Shown here piece after piece: positions 9,437-10,000 of a DNA stretch of 10,000 nucleotides (positions are counted from its first letter, which is position 1; each line of letters starts with the position of its first letter). A model generated the notes under the pieces. That model saw only the letters and a list, made by a program, of their open reading frames with translations. It was not told where the DNA came from and did not search any database. A program made the position numbers and the translations under genes. Source of the DNA: Penaeus vannamei (Eukaryota > Arthropoda > Malacostraca > Decapoda > Penaeidae); the NCBI RefSeq assembly GCF_042767895.1, contig NC_091571.1, forward strand, positions 26,772,137 through 26,782,136. Reading direction: 5' to 3'.

Positions 9437-9640
9437 TTCTTCTTCTCTTCTTCTCTTCTTCTTTCTTCTCTTTCCTCTCTTCCTCCCTCCTCCCTTTGAT
9501 CTTCTGCTCCCTCGCATTCTCCCTCTCCATCTCCCTCTCTCTCTCTCTCTAACACAACTTCAAAACAACAACAAGCTATGCAATTTTTTTTCTCCCTCTC
9601 TCTCTCTCTTCACTCTTTTCCTCCTTTTTGCCGTAGCATT
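9290..9640. repeat. pyrimidine-rich SSR tract (CTGT)n(CT)n(TTC)n
   Basis: The plus strand is C/T-rich with (CTGT)n at about 9384-9404, (CT)n to about 9433, TTC/TCTTC repeats to about 9480 and further (CT)n at about 9533-9550 and 9597-9609. A short AT/AC-rich break lies at 9551-9585. The section before 9640 would serve well as a polypyrimidine tract for the TAG acceptor at 9638-9640. Ser/Leu and Arg/Glu frames are repeat artefacts. Confidence 0.9.
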
Positions 9641-9705
9641 CCCAGGTGGGAACGATGCCCGGATCCCGCTCGGAGATGAAGGCCTCGGAATAGAGACGCT
9701 GGATG
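9640..9705 (-). CDS. candidate internal exon, unknown protein (partial)
   Basis: On the minus strand, a good acceptor (CCATTTATTTGCAG, AG at 9706-9707) opens onto a frame starting at 9704. The peptide begins IQRLYSEAFISERDPGIVPT and continues WECYGKK before entering an Arg/Glu-rich repeat. By my count about 20 of the 27 codons end in G or C, in a locally mixed region, which is the strongest coding-like bias in the window. I recognise no family. The exon's far end is unclear: the nearest donor (AGA|GTGAAG, about 9610) is weak. The plus strand offers a rival: acceptor TTTTTGCCGTAG to 9640, an 18-codon frame (HSQVGTMPGSRSEMKASE) ending in TAG, then AATAAA at 9711-9716 and 9736-9741, as a terminal exon would have. 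Only one of these can be right, and possibly neither is. Confidence 0.3.
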
Positions 9706-9786
9706 CTGCAAATAAATGGATTTGGGGAAGCTGTAAATAAAATCGGCGTCACTTTTGAGGCAAGAGATGTCTGCGCCGGGGAATGC

Positions 9787-9807
9787 AGGAAGGAGGAGGA
9801 GGAGGAG

Positions 9808-9857
<50 letters not shown>

Positions 9858-10000
9858 GAGGGGGAAAAGGAAGAGGGGGAGAGAGGAGGAGGAGGAGGAG
9901 GGGAGGAGGGGAGGAGGGAGAGGAGGAGGAGGAGGAGGAGGAGGGGGGAGGGAGGAGGAGGGGGGAGGAGGGGGAGGAGGGGGGAGGAGGGGAGGAGGGG
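9787..10000. repeat. uninterrupted 214-bp polypurine tract (GGA)n
   Basis: Every base from 9787 to the window edge is A or G on the plus strand, mostly GGA and GGAA triplets that become more G-rich towards the end. The tract presumably continues past 10000. It has the opposite polarity to the pyrimidine tract at 9290-9640. Long mirror-like homopurine DNA of this kind is known to form triplexes and stall polymerases. Confidence 0.97.
9960..10000 (+). other. G-quadruplex motif
   Basis: Five G-runs of 6, 5, 6, 4 and 4 bases (9960-9965, 9970-9974, 9979-9984, 9989-9992, 9997-10000) are each separated by the 4-base loop AGGA. This fits the usual rule of four or more runs of at least three G with loops of one to seven bases, several times over. 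Confidence 0.85.

Noticed and set aside
9334..9555. Arg/Glu-rich minus frame resembling a charged coiled-coil or splicing-factor domain
   Set aside because: It is the reverse translation of CT and CTGT microsatellites. The RERERE pattern is an artefact.

Overview
This window looks like non-coding, repeat-saturated animal nuclear DNA. The best guess for the source is a decapod crustacean, possibly a penaeid shrimp, whose genomes are known for extreme microsatellite content. That assignment is an inference from repeat style: very long (TA)n, (GA)n, (CA)n and imperfect (ATT/ATC)n tracts with short AT-rich single-copy DNA between them. No bacterial gene organisation, tRNA, rRNA or CRISPR array is visible. 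No complete protein-coding gene can be supported. Nearly all long open frames are low-complexity translations of repeats (poly-Ile/Tyr, Ser/Leu/Phe or Arg/Glu).

Layout. 1-360: pyrimidine-rich DNA containing a 41-bp two-part minisatellite (93-342). 361-1017: single-copy DNA of mixed composition, with a 98-codon stop-free frame. 1018-1135 and about 1385-2450: purine-rich tracts, the longer containing three copies of a 95-115 bp G-rich unit. 2255-2830: imperfect ATA/GAT triplets. 2830-3220: single-copy. 3235-3660: pyrimidine-rich tract of the opposite strand polarity. 3660-4540: single-copy. 4541-4728: (TA)48(GA)18 compound microsatellite. 4953-5180: imperfect ATT/ATC tract. 5313-5462: (AT)n(CATA)n(TA)n. 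5463-6450: single-copy. 6450-6690: pyrimidine-rich with an exact 44-bp-period duplication. 6690-7110: single-copy, ending in a 10-bp inverted repeat. 7111-7460: a GC- and CpG-rich island that runs almost directly into 7481-7905, a large AT/AC compound microsatellite. 7906-9060: AT-rich, probably a decayed transposable element, with a hammerhead-ribozyme-like motif on the minus strand. 9060-9290: single-copy. 9290-9640: pyrimidine tract. 9640-9705: the best exon candidate. 9787-10000: 214 bases of pure purine, ending in a strong G-quadruplex motif.

The items most worth a second look are the hammerhead-like motif at 8007-8047 (typical of Penelope-like retroelements), the exon candidate at 9640-9705 between opposite-polarity tracts, the CpG island at 7119-7449, and the pure-purine terminus. 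There is no evidence of genes acting together here. The window reads as intergenic or intronic DNA with perhaps one small exon.
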